A stretch of DNA of 64,000 nucleotides from Sophora flavescens. Its lineage: Eukaryota; Streptophyta; Magnoliopsida; Fabales; Fabaceae. Within the stretch, counting starts at the first letter, position 1; the number at the start of each line of letters is the position of its first letter. The stretch covers positions 14,255,751 through 14,319,750 of the forward strand of contig CM061066.1 of assembly GCA_030762895.1 (NCBI GenBank), given 5' to 3'. The position numbers and the translations under genes are program-made. This document shows positions 35,301 to 42,609 of the stretch, piece by piece. The notes beneath the pieces are model-generated. The model was not told where the DNA came from and ran no database searches. It saw only the letters and a program-made list of their open reading frames with translations.

Positions 35301-38300
35301 AATGTGATTCTTCCTTGTTCATATATTCAAAAGGATCTGTCTGTATATATGTCTTGGTTTATGTTGATGATATTCTTGTCACTGGATCTTCTACTACTCT
35401 TGTTCAGAATCTGATTCACAAGCTTGATGCACACTTTGCTCTCAAGGAACTTGGAGATCTGGATTATTTTCTTGGCATTGAAGCTAAGCATCTAAGCAAT
35501 GGTGCACTTCTGCTCACTCAAACCAAGTACATCAGAGACTTATTGGCTAAAGCTCACATGTCAGAGGCTAAAGGAATCTCCTCACCTATGATTAGTAATT
35601 GTAAACTATCCAAGTTTGGTAATCGATACAAGGCGTGCATCCTCATTACTATAGATCCATTGTGGGTGCACTTCAATATGTCACTCTCACTAGACCTGAC
35701 ATTGCCTATAGTGTGAATAAAGTGTGCCAATTCATGTCCAACCCTCTTGACTCTCACTGGCAGGCTGTTAAGAGGATTTTAAGATATCTCAAAGGCTCCC
35801 TAGACTATGGTCTTCTACTCGCACTGTAGCCGCTTCTTCTCGCACCTTACTCTCTGCATACTTACTCGGATGCAGATTGGGGCAGTGATCCCGATGACAG
35901 ACGCTCAACCTCCGCCTCCCGCATCTTCCTTAGGCCAAATCTGGTTTCCTGGAGCTCAAAGAAGCAGCCCCTTGTTGCTAGATCCAAAGACAGAGGTCGA
36001 GTATCGCGGCATGGCCAATGCTACAGCTGAAACTTTGTGGATTCAGTCACTTCTAACTGAATTGCATATTCCCTTTGCCATGCCCCAACTCTTTTGTGAC
36101 AACTTAAGTGCAGTCAACTTAGCCTACAATCCTATTCTTCATGCAAGGACCAAACATATCGAGCTTGATATCCACTTTGTTAGAGAAAAGGTCCTCTCCA
36201 AAGCTCTCAATGTTGTGCACATTCCAAGTACAGATCAGCTAGCAGATTCCTTAACAAAGCCTGTTTCCTCCTCTAGATTTATAGAGTTAAGATTCAAGCT
36301 CAATGTTGTTTTATGTCCAAAACCCCCATGAGCTTGAGGGGGGAATAATAGAGTAAGGCTATGTAATAGAGTTATCCTCTGCTGTTAGCAATTAGGAAAG
36401 TTAGTTTCTCTCTACAGTTAGGACAGTTACTATCCTAACTGAATAACTGCTCTGCTGGCTAGTATATATATATAGCCAAAGGTGTACACAGTATTGAATA
36501 AATCAATGAGAATCAGTATACACAAATTCTCTGTTTTTCGTTTTTCCTTCTCATGAATTTCTCTCATTAGATACCCTGTATAAATCCCCAGCTGTGTCTA
36601 CTGTAATTATTATTTTAAAAAGCATTGTAATCACAACCAGTTAATACTACCATAGTATCAAGGCTTTTGGTGTTTCCAATTATGTCTCCGATGAAGCTTC
36701 AACTATATTTAAATTAGACAAAAAATTGCATTGGTGTTTTTCATAAATGCAATTTTACTTTCAATAGATTATATCATATACAATTTGCAACAAAATAATA
36801 TATAGGGAAGGATCTTAGAAGATGAGTAAATAACTTAGTCATCTTAATGATATTAGTGTCATAAGTAGGGAAGGAACCAATAATCACAAGAAATAGCATA
36901 AAATTGTCACTTATTTATTTGCTAGAACTATTGAGATAATCTCGCTTGAATCATGAGAAGCCTAGGTACCTGTAATGAAAGAATGACATTTACAGCATCA
37001 TACAATCGCTTTGCATCCAATGGCTCGCCAACAATTGCAGGTGCAATTTTGGATAGTAATAGAACAGCCTGTAAAATGAAATATGAATCAAAACAGAAGA
37101 AGAAAATAAGCAACTCTAATCTTTCGATCAATAATTACTTTCAGTCCTTCAGCCGTGCAGTCAGAAATCGGCCATCCGTGGATCTGCAGTTGAAAAAGGC
37201 CAAGCGCCTTTTGAAATGTGACGATACCAAATGCTAAGATCACCAGGACAATCTTCTAAAACCTTTCAAGAAAAAAAGAGGAGATTCAGATCAACACAGG
37301 CAAACCGATGCGAGTTATGATGATAAATGTAAAAAGTCACCTGTGAATTCTTGATGAACGTATGAGCTTTCCTTAGAGTTGGGCCATATTCTTCAATAAG
37401 GTTAGTTGAAATAATTGCTTGGACGATAAATGAAGTATCCCATAGTTGACTTCCATTGTAGCCCTGCAACAGAAATTGTTTACATGTAAAATCTGTAATA
37501 TGAAAAACAGTATTGATGTAACATTGGTTCCACATGTCACATCAGAGGGAGACCACAGTTATGTCCATATCATTCCTAAACATCTGCGAATATATCCAAT
37601 TGCATGCAAAACATCAGTTGGTCACTCAGGTGAGATGAAAATAAGATCACTTAGATGTGGACCTGCATTTTCATGCCATCTTCAGCAATCCATAGATAAT
37701 CATAGATCCTTGGAAGATGCAGCTTGAAGGCCTCTGAATTTGGATCTTCCACCCAACAGCAAAGCATATTTAAAACCTGAATAATAATAGTAAAGAATAA
37801 TAATAAGTAGTCAGTATTTCCTAAGCATGTCCTGGTTTAGCTGGAAATATAAAATAATATATAAATGGAACATGGAAGGGAAGCTCAGACATCCATAATA
37901 AAAATATAATTAACACAATGAAATAAAACTAAGGAGACAAAGTAAATAAATGGTCAGCAAAGGAAAACTATCAATCATTTTAGTCATCAAAGAAATAAGT
38001 TAAGTAGAACAACAACAGTATGTCAGTATTCTAACACTTCTACACAAAGGGTGGACAGTAAAAGAACAATGAAAATTGAAGGGGGTGCTGTATATATCCA
38101 CCCCCTCTCAACAATTACCTTGTTTACAGGACCTATGCAAATATAACGAGTATTCTCATCTTCATAATGTATATGCTCAATTACAGCCCTAATAGCCTTT
38201 TCTCTCAACTTGCTGCCAGGCCAATGCATCAAAACAGGCTCAAGGACCTTGTGTAGAGATGCCCAAAGAATATCCTGCACGAGTGGGTGAGGATAGTACA

Positions 38301-41300
38301 AGTCTTCCTGCACAAGAACAAAGTAATCCTCTTGTAACCCTTGCTTAACTCTAGCACAATTAAATTGGTAGTTGACAATGTTAGAGATATCAAATGTCGA
38401 GTTCTTTTTGTTAGATATAAAAAAATTGATGTGCCTTCACTAACAACTTATGCTGTTCGAAGAGTTGGTCACATGACATGGTATCAAAGAATCTCCTTGC
38501 CGACCTTTTCTTCTAAATAAAGTTGATTTCGGCATAAGGTAACGTAGGCTTGAGCATTGTCCATGCTTCAAGCCCAAAAGACTCTTTAGTGAGATGGTGT
38601 GTTAGAGATGAAAACTCATCCATAATCCTTCACCAAACAGCTTAAGCTTTTGGAAGAGATGGTTCATGACAATGGATATAATAGGCTACGATGGTGGTTA
38701 CAGACGGAGTGAAGTTTGTGCTAAGGACAATGATTACTTGATTAGCATCGCAATAAGAATACAAATCCAAGTAATGACGTGGTAGTTAAGGTGGTGGCAA
38801 ACCAAGTATAATGTAGTAATAGTGGCATGATAATTGTTGTTGAGAGTCCCACATCAAGAGATATGGCCTAAGTAGTGCTTATAAGGTTTGGGCAATCCTC
38901 ACCTTACAAGCCGGTTTTGTGGGGTTGAGTTAGGCCTAAAGTCCAAAATCTAATATGGTATCATATCCTATCCGAGATCTGTTATTGGGCTAAGATCTCT
39001 CATTATTCCACCCGCAGCTTGTCCACGTTCTAGATGTCCACCCCGAGCGCGAGGGTGTGTTGAGATTCCTGTTATTCCACCCACATCAATCTACACTACG
39101 GATGTCCACCCGAGCGTGAGGGGGTGTGTCGAGAGTCCCACATCAATTAGAAATATGGCCTAAGAAGTGCTTATAAGGCTTGGGCAATCCTCACCTTACA
39201 GGCCGGTTTTATGGGGTTGAGTTAGGCCTAAAGCCCAAAATCTAATGATTGTAATTGGGGATGGTTACAAGATGTGGTTATGGTGGCAAAACAGTTGTAA
39301 CCAATCATGCCCGAGAAAGTTCTTGCTGTATTGATTAACAGGAAACCTAACATATGGATTCACCAGAGCAAGAAGCAAAAGAGAGGGACAAAGTTTAGAA
39401 GCTATTTTCAATGCAATTATTAGTATAAGTAGGTCCAGGATATTTTATCGTGGGACTTACAAATGATAAAATCCAAGTGAAGCAATTCTCGTGTAATGTT
39501 TTCATATGACCACTTTAGCATCTTCACTAACCTTGGCACACAAATTGCGAGCCCGATTCCAGTCTATATCATGATATGACACGGTATAAAGCTCTTTTCT
39601 CAAAGAAGATACTGTTGGTGTGATTGGACCAACAAACCTCTTTCCATATAAATAGGACATTGGCAAATAGACCATTCGGCAGTGACACCACATCCTTCCT
39701 GTAAAGCAGAAAAACATTACTACTTGTCTATTTTAAGTAAAGAATGACTGGAAAATTAAACACTGTTTAAGATGAAAATAGACAACTGATTTAACAATGA
39801 AACTTTTTATAAGTATTCAAGAATATTTAGTCTTGCCCGCTGTTGGAGAAAAAAATGTTTTAAACAAGGTACACAAGCTGATCTTACTGATCACAACACA
39901 TCCATTTGTATAAATTGACAAGAAACAGTCAACTATAAAGGACAGAAGCGTCTTTTGATCATAATAAAGGTTTAGGGAAAACTATAAAAAAGGAATTCTT
40001 TGGAAAAAATCATTCTAACTGGCTAATTGTTCCTAAACTGGAAATTTGATTACCAAAAAATTTCATTTTATTGCAAGTTTCCCTAAAAAAAATTCTTCTC
40101 TCTGTACAAGTTAAAACATACATAAATAGATTATTGAGCAAGAACCTGGATGGAATGGAAGCATGTATGGAAGGAGCCATATCTCAGGGGGCAAGGGATT
40201 ATTTCCAGACCATTCATATACTCCAAGAACCTATACCACAATAAAATTAGAAAACTACACAACGCCATATTTATTAATAAAACCATCAAAATAAAGCTAA
40301 GATCATAACTGAAAGCCACATCTTTCCCCATGATGTCATAAAAGTAGCACCACCATGCCCCAGAATCCAGTCACGTGCCTTCTCCATTTCCCCTTGTCCA
40401 CCATTAGGTCCCTCACCAAGCAATCTCAAAGTAACGTAATTCAAGACGGAGCCGAACATGGTGCTCGGACCTTCAATATGCAAACCCCAGCCACCATCCT
40501 TGTTCTGCAATTACATTTAACTAATTAGGAAAACTTCTAGAAGAAGCCCATAATTAGGGGGAATGATGGTGTGAAGTTCTTACCTGATGATTATAGAGGT
40601 AACGGCACATTTCCTTTTTATGTTCTTCTGTTAAGACTACATTTAGCGACCCAGTGATAGACAGAGTAATTATCTGTTTAATTGTAAATCCAGATAGTAT
40701 TAGAGTTTTCATGGTTATCAGGGAGGAGCAAAGAGAAAAAATCTAAATAACAAACCAAATGAAAATAACCAGGACTTGAAGGCAATGATTGCAGTTTTGT
40801 CAAAGCTACACGTTTCCCATAATATTGGTAATATACCATATAACAGGTTTCACAAATAAGATGAAGTGTTTAAAATATAACCTACCAAGCCAGGCATAAG
40901 AAACATGGGACCACCATAATCCCCTGGCCAGTGTCCATCATGACTCTGGAGAGTTGAATAGAAACTTAAAGCCCTTCTTAATGTTCTTGCCACAGTCTCT
41001 TCAGTTACATCTTCAATATCTTCAATGCTGACTTTGGGCAAGACTTCACCCATTGGGTTCTCCTTTGCCAACTACATTATTTTACATGAAAATTCTTGAA
41101 TGGACAAATTTCTTGTGTAAGAAACTTATAATACAACTTTCACAGCATCCTGCAGAAGCTATTGTGACAGTAGCTTCGGCGATGGAGATGCGTTTCATAA
41201 AATGTTACCGCAGATCCAAACATATTATAAAGCATTAAATATCACATTGCACCCTTCAGCAGTCAGCATAACAAAACAATAAAATGGTTCTACCAGGATA

Positions 41301-42560
41301 AACTCATTTGAAAACAAATGTAAAAAAAAAAAAAACTAAATTGATTTCCTCATTTGAAGAAGGAATAAGTCTAAACTAGCACGTGGTATGAACTTGTTTG
41401 ATTTTCTAGAAAACCAATAAACCACTTTCTGTAATACTCCCTCCGGACTCAATTATAAGTAAAATTAACTAATTTTACACTTATTAAGGAAGTTGGTTAA
41501 TTTAATTTAATTGTCTTGAGTTATGTAAAAAAAATGAGTTACAATCACTAAACTACCCTTTAATTATCTTCTGGAGTGTGCGATGCTCTTAGAAAAGTAG
41601 AAAGAGAATTGATTGGATTGGTTGATTGTCTTGACTTCTGGAACACTTTCATTAAATAGAGTTGAATTGATTAACTTTTGCATATATTTAAGTCCACATA
41701 ATATTGGTATTTTTTTCTTATAATTGAGTCTAGAGGTAGTAGTGAGGGGATAAATTTGTTTTTGTTTCCTTAACATGATAATCATATCAAATAAACATGC
41801 ATGCAAGCATCTAGAGACTCGGAATGAATTAACCAAGATAAATATGGCAACAGCAGCACGGAGAACACAGACATGCACCTGAATGCGCATAAGTAGATCA
41901 TCGCTGTGCTGGTGGGTGAAGCGATTCTTATGGAAATTTTGGCGAGCTGTTTCAATCTCCAAGCGTTCTTCTGGCAATCCAAGATTAGGATCAAACTCCC
42001 AGAACTGTCTTCCAACGTGATTGTTCAATGACCGAAGCCATGGACTCCCTCCCTCTGCAATCTTGAGCTTCCACATTCTTTTCTGACAAACAAACCAAGG
42101 TTAAGAAAATGCATCAATTGCATTTGCGTTGCGCATCGAACTTTCTTTCTCAGCAATGCATCCAGATTCTGGAAGGATTTATAACACAACTACTGGGACC
42201 GGGGACGGGGACGGGGAGTGACGGAGTTTGCAAAACCAAACTACTACTACTACTGGATGCCTGGCCCAAACCAATATCACATTTTTCTGATTCTAAGTAA
42301 AACCCATTAGCACAACTCTAAAAGAAAACCCAAAAATTCGATGCCATTTTAATTTACTAATAATTTTAAAAAAAAAAAAGACCTTTTTGCCAGATTTGTC
42401 GAGGAAGAAACCTTGTACCTGAGATTGAACAAAACGAAGCACAGCAGAAGCGAACCGAGCCACCGAGGTGACCCAGGGGCGTTGTCGAAGTTAGAAGCAG
42501 AGTGAGGGACTTGTCCAGGACCAGAAGCGAAGAAACAGTTGTGGTGTTATGTGTGTGTGA
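20191..42560 (-). CDS. CAS1: Cycloartenol synthase gene, 18 coding exons, one frameshift
   Basis: Oxidosqualene cyclase that folds 2,3-oxidosqualene to cycloartenol, the first step of plant sterol synthesis, on the ER membrane (family knowledge). The exons join at GT/AG borders into 757 residues. Visible: N-terminus MWKLKIAEGGSPWLR, MWCHCR (254-259), Y410, H477, I481, catalytic D483 in DCTAE, several QW-type repeats, and C-terminus RVLQAH. Tyr410, His477 and Ile481 mark CAS rather than lanosterol synthase. A non-coding first exon ends at 42419. Exon 10 has one extra base, so the literal frame ends before DCTAE. Residue 540 is Cys where the family has Trp. Introns 11 and 12 are swollen by copia insertions. 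It is either a dying CAS paralogue or a functional gene with an assembly indel. The gene start at about 42560 is approximate. Confidence 0.95.
20454..20537 (-). CDS. CAS1: CAS exon 17 (residues 693-720)
   Basis: AKRDPTPLHRAAAYLINTQM to NGDFPQQ. Separated from exon 16 by an intron holding a TRIM element. Confidence 0.94.
20658..21189 (-). mobile_element. TRIM element in CAS intron 17
   Basis: Two direct repeats (LTRs) of about 222-224 bp (21189-20968 and 20881-20658, minus strand) start TGTTGGAAAT and end CTAAG. The 86-bp interior has a primer site (TAGTATCAGAGCC, 20967-20955) and a purine-rich tract before the second LTR. It has no coding region. Flanks are ATATT (21190-21194) and GTATT (20653-20657), a 4/5 match to a target duplication. 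The LTR holds the AGTCCCACAT motif. Confidence 0.85.
21190..22243. other. CAS intron 16-17 sequence
   Basis: Intron DNA with poly-T and C15 tracts (about 21680 and 21797). No gene or clear element recognised. Confidence 0.5.
22244..22324 (-). CDS. CAS1: CAS exon 16 (residues 666-692)
   Basis: VYSNLEGNRSHVVNTGWAML to IDAEQ, 27 codons with CAG acceptor and donor context. Confidence 0.94.
23127..23304 (-). CDS. CAS1: CAS exon 15 (residues 606-665)
   Basis: YGSWGVCFTYGTWFGVKGL, then SGGWGESYLSCQNK: two QW-type repeats. Donor AAG|GTCAAA. Confidence 0.95.
23502..23645 (-). CDS. CAS1: CAS exon 14 (residues 558-606)
   Basis: YVECTSAAIQALASF to QASDGS, with Trp606 split TG|G over the next intron. 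Confidence 0.94.
23749..23795 (-). CDS. CAS1: CAS exon 13 (residues 543-558)
   Basis: IINPAETFGDIVIDY plus two bases of Pro558. Acceptor GTCAG, donor CC|GTAAGC. Confidence 0.92.
24189..24377 (+). repeat. Copia-2 5' LTR (189 bp)
   Basis: Contains two copies of a 9-bp unit (GTGGACGGT), where the 3' LTR has four. Confidence 0.92.
24802..26409 (+). CDS. Copia-2 gag-protease-integrase N-terminal frame
   Basis: A 535-codon frame. It contains the gag domain (KLNGKNYVSWRDAVEVWF), Arg/Gly-rich stretch, zinc knuckle CSYCKRDGHTQDRC (about residue 250), protease WILDSGASGH (about 337), and pre-integrase HRRLGHPS and CESCQLGK (about 470-500). The frame shifts near 26340, just before the integrase HSDVWG block, and ends in a false tail. 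The upstream leader (24391-24801) is GC-rich and non-coding. Confidence 0.9.
   Translation: MAAKKSWVSFAFSGSPTITSEKLNGKNYVSWRDAVEVWFLGQGLSDHLTKKVADIAATEKEEWQRADYQLVSLLWQSIEPRLMVHFRPYKTCCEIWKKAQTVYANDIQRLYETIHNLATMQMSDLDLPNYLNKAQSICEEVKLMLVNDNAKKMSDKLDNMLMVFVLHGLHKDFESVRNQTLTNPDIPTVEDLIDRLLRVPSPAASIGVDSHTGSESSIFISNSTNRGGRSHTHGRRGGGRGRGGRGNLYCSYCKRDGHTQDRCYSLHGFPNKTANIAQSHEPVIEHKIELKKDHLLTANEYQEYLQFKATQQASSATIAHTGNSTVCLSQSASVGSWILDSGASGHLAGNPSLFSKLSFPKTAHHITLADGSKTQAAGIGQASPLPSLSLNSVLFVPECPFNLISISKITRTLNCSITFNSDSFLIQDRSTGEMIGAGSESRGLYYLQPSSSTICAVSGSADLLHRRLGHPSLDKLKQMVPHLSHLKTMNCESCQLGKHVRASFPSSFNNPTRALLILSIPMFGVPSRVTSLSGI
26342..28342 (+). pseudogene. Copia-2 integrase/RT, multiply frameshifted
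   Basis: The integrase core continues in pieces (YYVTFIDDFSRCTWLF near 26410; N-terminal break; 26630-28342 open for 570 codons). It then gives the integrase C-terminus and a reverse transcriptase with LDIKNAFLHGDLEE and VYVDDIVITG (about 27980). The frame fails again near 28310. Breaks at about 26340, 26555 and 28320 were read from abrupt loss of similarity. Confidence 0.88.
28343..28937 (+). pseudogene. Copia-2 RNase H end, frameshifted
   Basis: Remnants of the RNase H region. The last piece (28578-28937) holds RTKHIEVDCHFIREK and DQLVDIMTKSL, the usual C-terminus of copia pol. It stops just before the purine tract and 3' LTR. Confidence 0.88.
28945..29151 (+). repeat. Copia-2 3' LTR (207 bp)
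   Basis: Same as the 5' LTR except for two extra 9-bp units and about two substitutions. Confidence 0.92.
29273..29329 (-). CDS. CAS1: CAS exon 12 (residues 524-542), diverged
   Basis: Nineteen codons, NTDGGFATYELTRSYKCLE, between a TGCAG acceptor and a GAG|GTAGCC donor. The family pattern is ...SYxWLE. Here residue 540 is Cys instead of Trp and 539 is Lys. The exon is stranded between two large copia-filled introns. Confidence 0.88.
29823..29987. repeat. 165-bp fold-back element
   Basis: Arms of about 55 bp are nearly perfect inverted copies (ATTTGGATCCTTTCC... and ...GGAGAGGATCCAAAT) around an AT-rich loop with a CT microsatellite. No clear target duplication. It lies in CAS intron 11 next to an old copia remnant. 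Confidence 0.85.
30000..31200 (+). pseudogene. Old truncated copia element (RT/RNase H remnant)
   Basis: A damaged primer-like site (TGGTATTAGAAC, 30000-30011) is followed soon by reverse-transcriptase C-terminal sequence (FQTKDLGKLHNFLGIEVAQF, about 30280). RNase H follows, with many stops, then VCDNQIALHISSNP and a pol end near 31140. A purine-poor junction follows with TGTTGGAAACATG (about 31166), a probable 3' LTR start. Most of gag-pol is deleted. It is clearly older than the two intact-LTR copias nearby. Confidence 0.75.
31516..31739 (+). repeat. Copia-3 5' LTR
   Basis: 224 bp, with TATATATATA promoter-like run at about 31634. Identical by eye to the 3' copy. Confidence 0.95.
31809..32650 (+). 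pseudogene. Copia-3 gag, broken
   Basis: Gag-like reading switches frame several times: 31809-32048 (N-terminus), then 32088-32483 (WDKIHKHFHAHLKVKVRQFR, gag UBN2-type). The zinc knuckle CQLCHKYGHEAFNC (about 32668) lies in yet another frame from the downstream protease. Confidence 0.75.
32651..34156 (+). CDS. Copia-3 protease-integrase frame
   Basis: 501 codons including protease WFPDSGASHH (about residue 100), pre-integrase WHYRLGHANN (about 270) and CNACCIGKSH, then integrase HSDLWGP (about 325). The second catalytic block reads QTYWGREF, where active copias have an Asp, so integrase looks inactive. The third acidic position region (HQNGTVERKHRH) is kept. The frame breaks near 34075. Confidence 0.88.
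   Translation: MVLNLHVNFVISMAMKPSIVGIDLMIPLFKFKDLHLKLSIHFGPSYTQTYNSQEYNQGAQSTAPRFPPSQQQPSANLVMQQPQFVPNTQEPLQRQFDPQAWFPDSGASHHITADSNNFTQSSPFGGQDQVLMGNGQGLSIDSIGSSKIFSPTCPQTVFKLNNLLLVPNITKNLVSVSKFARDNNVYFEFHPFSCYVKSQGSSKILLHGSLGGDGLYSFENINILKEPSTSCFQHTVSAAASIKPSAPSSGVTNSTRPSAVSSSSFATWHYRLGHANNNAVKTILQLCNIPSLNKTSYEFCNACCIGKSHRLHAPPSPTIHPTPFELIHSDLWGPAPFTSYGGYSYYITFVDAHTRFTWIYFLKQKSDALTAFKQFLTLIETQFSAKIKALQTYWGREFRPFSKYLTELGILHRLTCPHTSHQNGTVERKHRHIVEMGLTLLSHASLPLKFWDHSFTHAVHTINDFPLQRLTSHSSPFSCPCLALYRLLYLSGLWLCLFSFS
34084..36331 (+). pseudogene. Copia-3 RT/RNase H, multiply frameshifted
   Basis: Pieces in changing frames carry the RT start (KEALASPQWLQAMQDEHNAL, about 34790), KARLVAKGFH (about 34965), LYGLKQAPRAWYEKL (about 35220), VYVDDILVTG (about 35355), and RNase H to the pol C-terminus (36331). 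At least five frame changes or stops. Confidence 0.87.
36346..36569 (+). repeat. Copia-3 3' LTR
   Basis: 224 bp, identical by eye to the 5' LTR. Confidence 0.95.
36970..37068 (-). CDS. CAS1: CAS exon 11 (residues 491-523)
   Basis: AVLLLSKIAPAIVGEPLDAK to NVILSLQ. Followed by the 7.6-kb intron 11 containing a full copia element. Confidence 0.94.
37139..37262 (-). CDS. CAS1: CAS exon 10 (residues 450-490), +1 frameshift
   Basis: The exon is 124 bp where 123 (41 codons) is expected. The extra base is one of the two G at 37180-37181 on the plus strand. It falls directly before the His477 codon, between PFSTAD and HGWPISDCTAE. Read literally, the frame runs into a stop within seven codons. Ignoring the base restores His477, Ile481 and the catalytic DCTAE (Asp483). 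Confidence 0.93.
37341..37463 (-). CDS. CAS1: CAS exon 9 (residues 409-449)
   Basis: Starts GYNGSQLWDT, placing Tyr at 410, one of the residues separating CAS from lanosterol synthase. Ends FIKNSQ. Confidence 0.95.
37663..37776 (-). CDS. CAS1: CAS exon 8 (residues 371-408)
   Basis: VLNMLCCWVEDPNSEAFK to AEDGMKMQ. Acceptor TTCAG, donor CAG|GTCCAC. Confidence 0.95.
38119..38307 (-). CDS. CAS1: CAS exon 7 (residues 308-370)
   Basis: EDLYYPHPLVQDILW through ENTRYICIGPVNK, a highly conserved cyclase region. Donor AAG|GTAATT. Confidence 0.95.
38833..39252 (+). mobile_element. TRIM element in CAS intron 6, with TSD
   Basis: LTRs of 118 and 121 bp (38838-38955 and 39127-39247) start TGTTGAGAGTCCCACATC and end CTAATR. 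The primer site TGGTATCATATCC is at 38956 and a purine tract (GCGTGAGGGGG) precedes the second LTR. Perfect ATTGT target duplications at 38833-38837 and 39248-39252. Non-coding. Its LTR end (CCTCACCTTACA...GGGTTGAGTTAG) is clearly related to the TRIM in intron 17. Confidence 0.93.
39532..39698 (-). CDS. CAS1: CAS exon 6 (residues 252-307)
   Basis: Carries the MWCHCR signature (His at 257, as in CAS; many beta-amyrin and lupeol synthases have Tyr), then VYLPMSYLYGKRFVGPIT. Ends RNLCAK. Confidence 0.95.
40146..40230 (-). CDS. CAS1: CAS exon 5 (residues 224-252)
   Basis: VLGVYEWSGNNPLPPEIW through PFHP; ends one base into Gly252. Confidence 0.94.
40310..40504 (-). CDS. CAS1: CAS exon 4 (residues 159-223)
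   Basis: Encodes NKDGGWGLHIEGPSTMFG (a QW-type repeat) and ends SWGKMWLS at TCA|GTTATG. Confidence 0.95.
40584..40673 (-). CDS. CAS1: CAS exon 3 (residues 129-158)
   Basis: Thirty codons from IITLSITGSL to RYLYNHQ, with CAG acceptor and CAG|GTAAGA donor. Confidence 0.94.
40886..41071 (-). CDS. CAS1: CAS exon 2 (residues 67-128)
   Basis: Acceptor GTAG precedes LAKENPMGEVLPKV. Contains STLQSHDGHWPGDYGGPMFLMPGL, a conserved cyclase block. Donor TTG|GTAGGT. Confidence 0.95.
41437..41739. mobile_element. Stowaway-like MITE in CAS intron 1
   Basis: Ends CTCCCTCCGGACTCAATTATAAG and the inverse CTTATAATTGAGTCTAGAGGTAG, flanked by TA on both sides (41435-41436, 41740-41741). The 303-bp size, TA target and CTCCCTCC end fit the Tc1/mariner-derived Stowaway class. 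Confidence 0.88.
41879..42076 (-). CDS. CAS1: CAS coding exon 1 (residues 1-66)
   Basis: Starts at the ATG of MWKLKIAEGG, the invariant CAS N-terminus, six bases after the acceptor. Ends LLMRIQ at a CAG|GTGCAT donor. Phase 0. Confidence 0.95.
42419..42560 (-). other. CAS1: CAS 5' UTR exon (non-coding)
   Basis: On the minus strand a donor CAATCTCAG|GTACAAGG lies at 42419/42418, and an acceptor TTTGTCAG lies just before the ATG exon (exon begins 42082). This implies a leader intron of about 336 bp. The upstream end is not defined. The 42.6-kb inverted-repeat element begins only about 50 bp further out, at 42610. Confidence 0.6.
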
Positions 42561-42609
42561 AACAGAGACAAAGTGGGCTGACCCAAAAAGCCTCAGCCCT
42601 GATTTGGTT

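Larger units (their letters stand above)
31511..36574 (+). mobile_element. Ty1/copia element in CAS intron 11 (Copia-3), with TSD
   Basis: Perfect 5-bp duplications GATAC (31511-31515 and 36570-36574). The two 224-bp LTRs (31516-31739 and 36346-36569) look identical base for base, so the insertion is very recent. Ends are TAATAGAG...CTCTCATTA rather than the usual TG...CA. A primer-like site TGGTATCATGAGC follows at 31740, and a purine tract (TTGAGGGGGGA) precedes the 3' LTR. The coding region has several frame breaks despite the LTR identity. Confidence 0.95.

Noticed and set aside
38838..39247. Cassandra-type TRIM with 5S rRNA promoter
   Set aside because: I did not find the 5S A-box/C-box phrase in either TRIM's LTR.
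41564..41878. Coding continuation of CAS exon 1 past 41879
   Set aside because: This is read-through into intron 1, including the Stowaway-like MITE; a good GT donor sits at 41878-41877.
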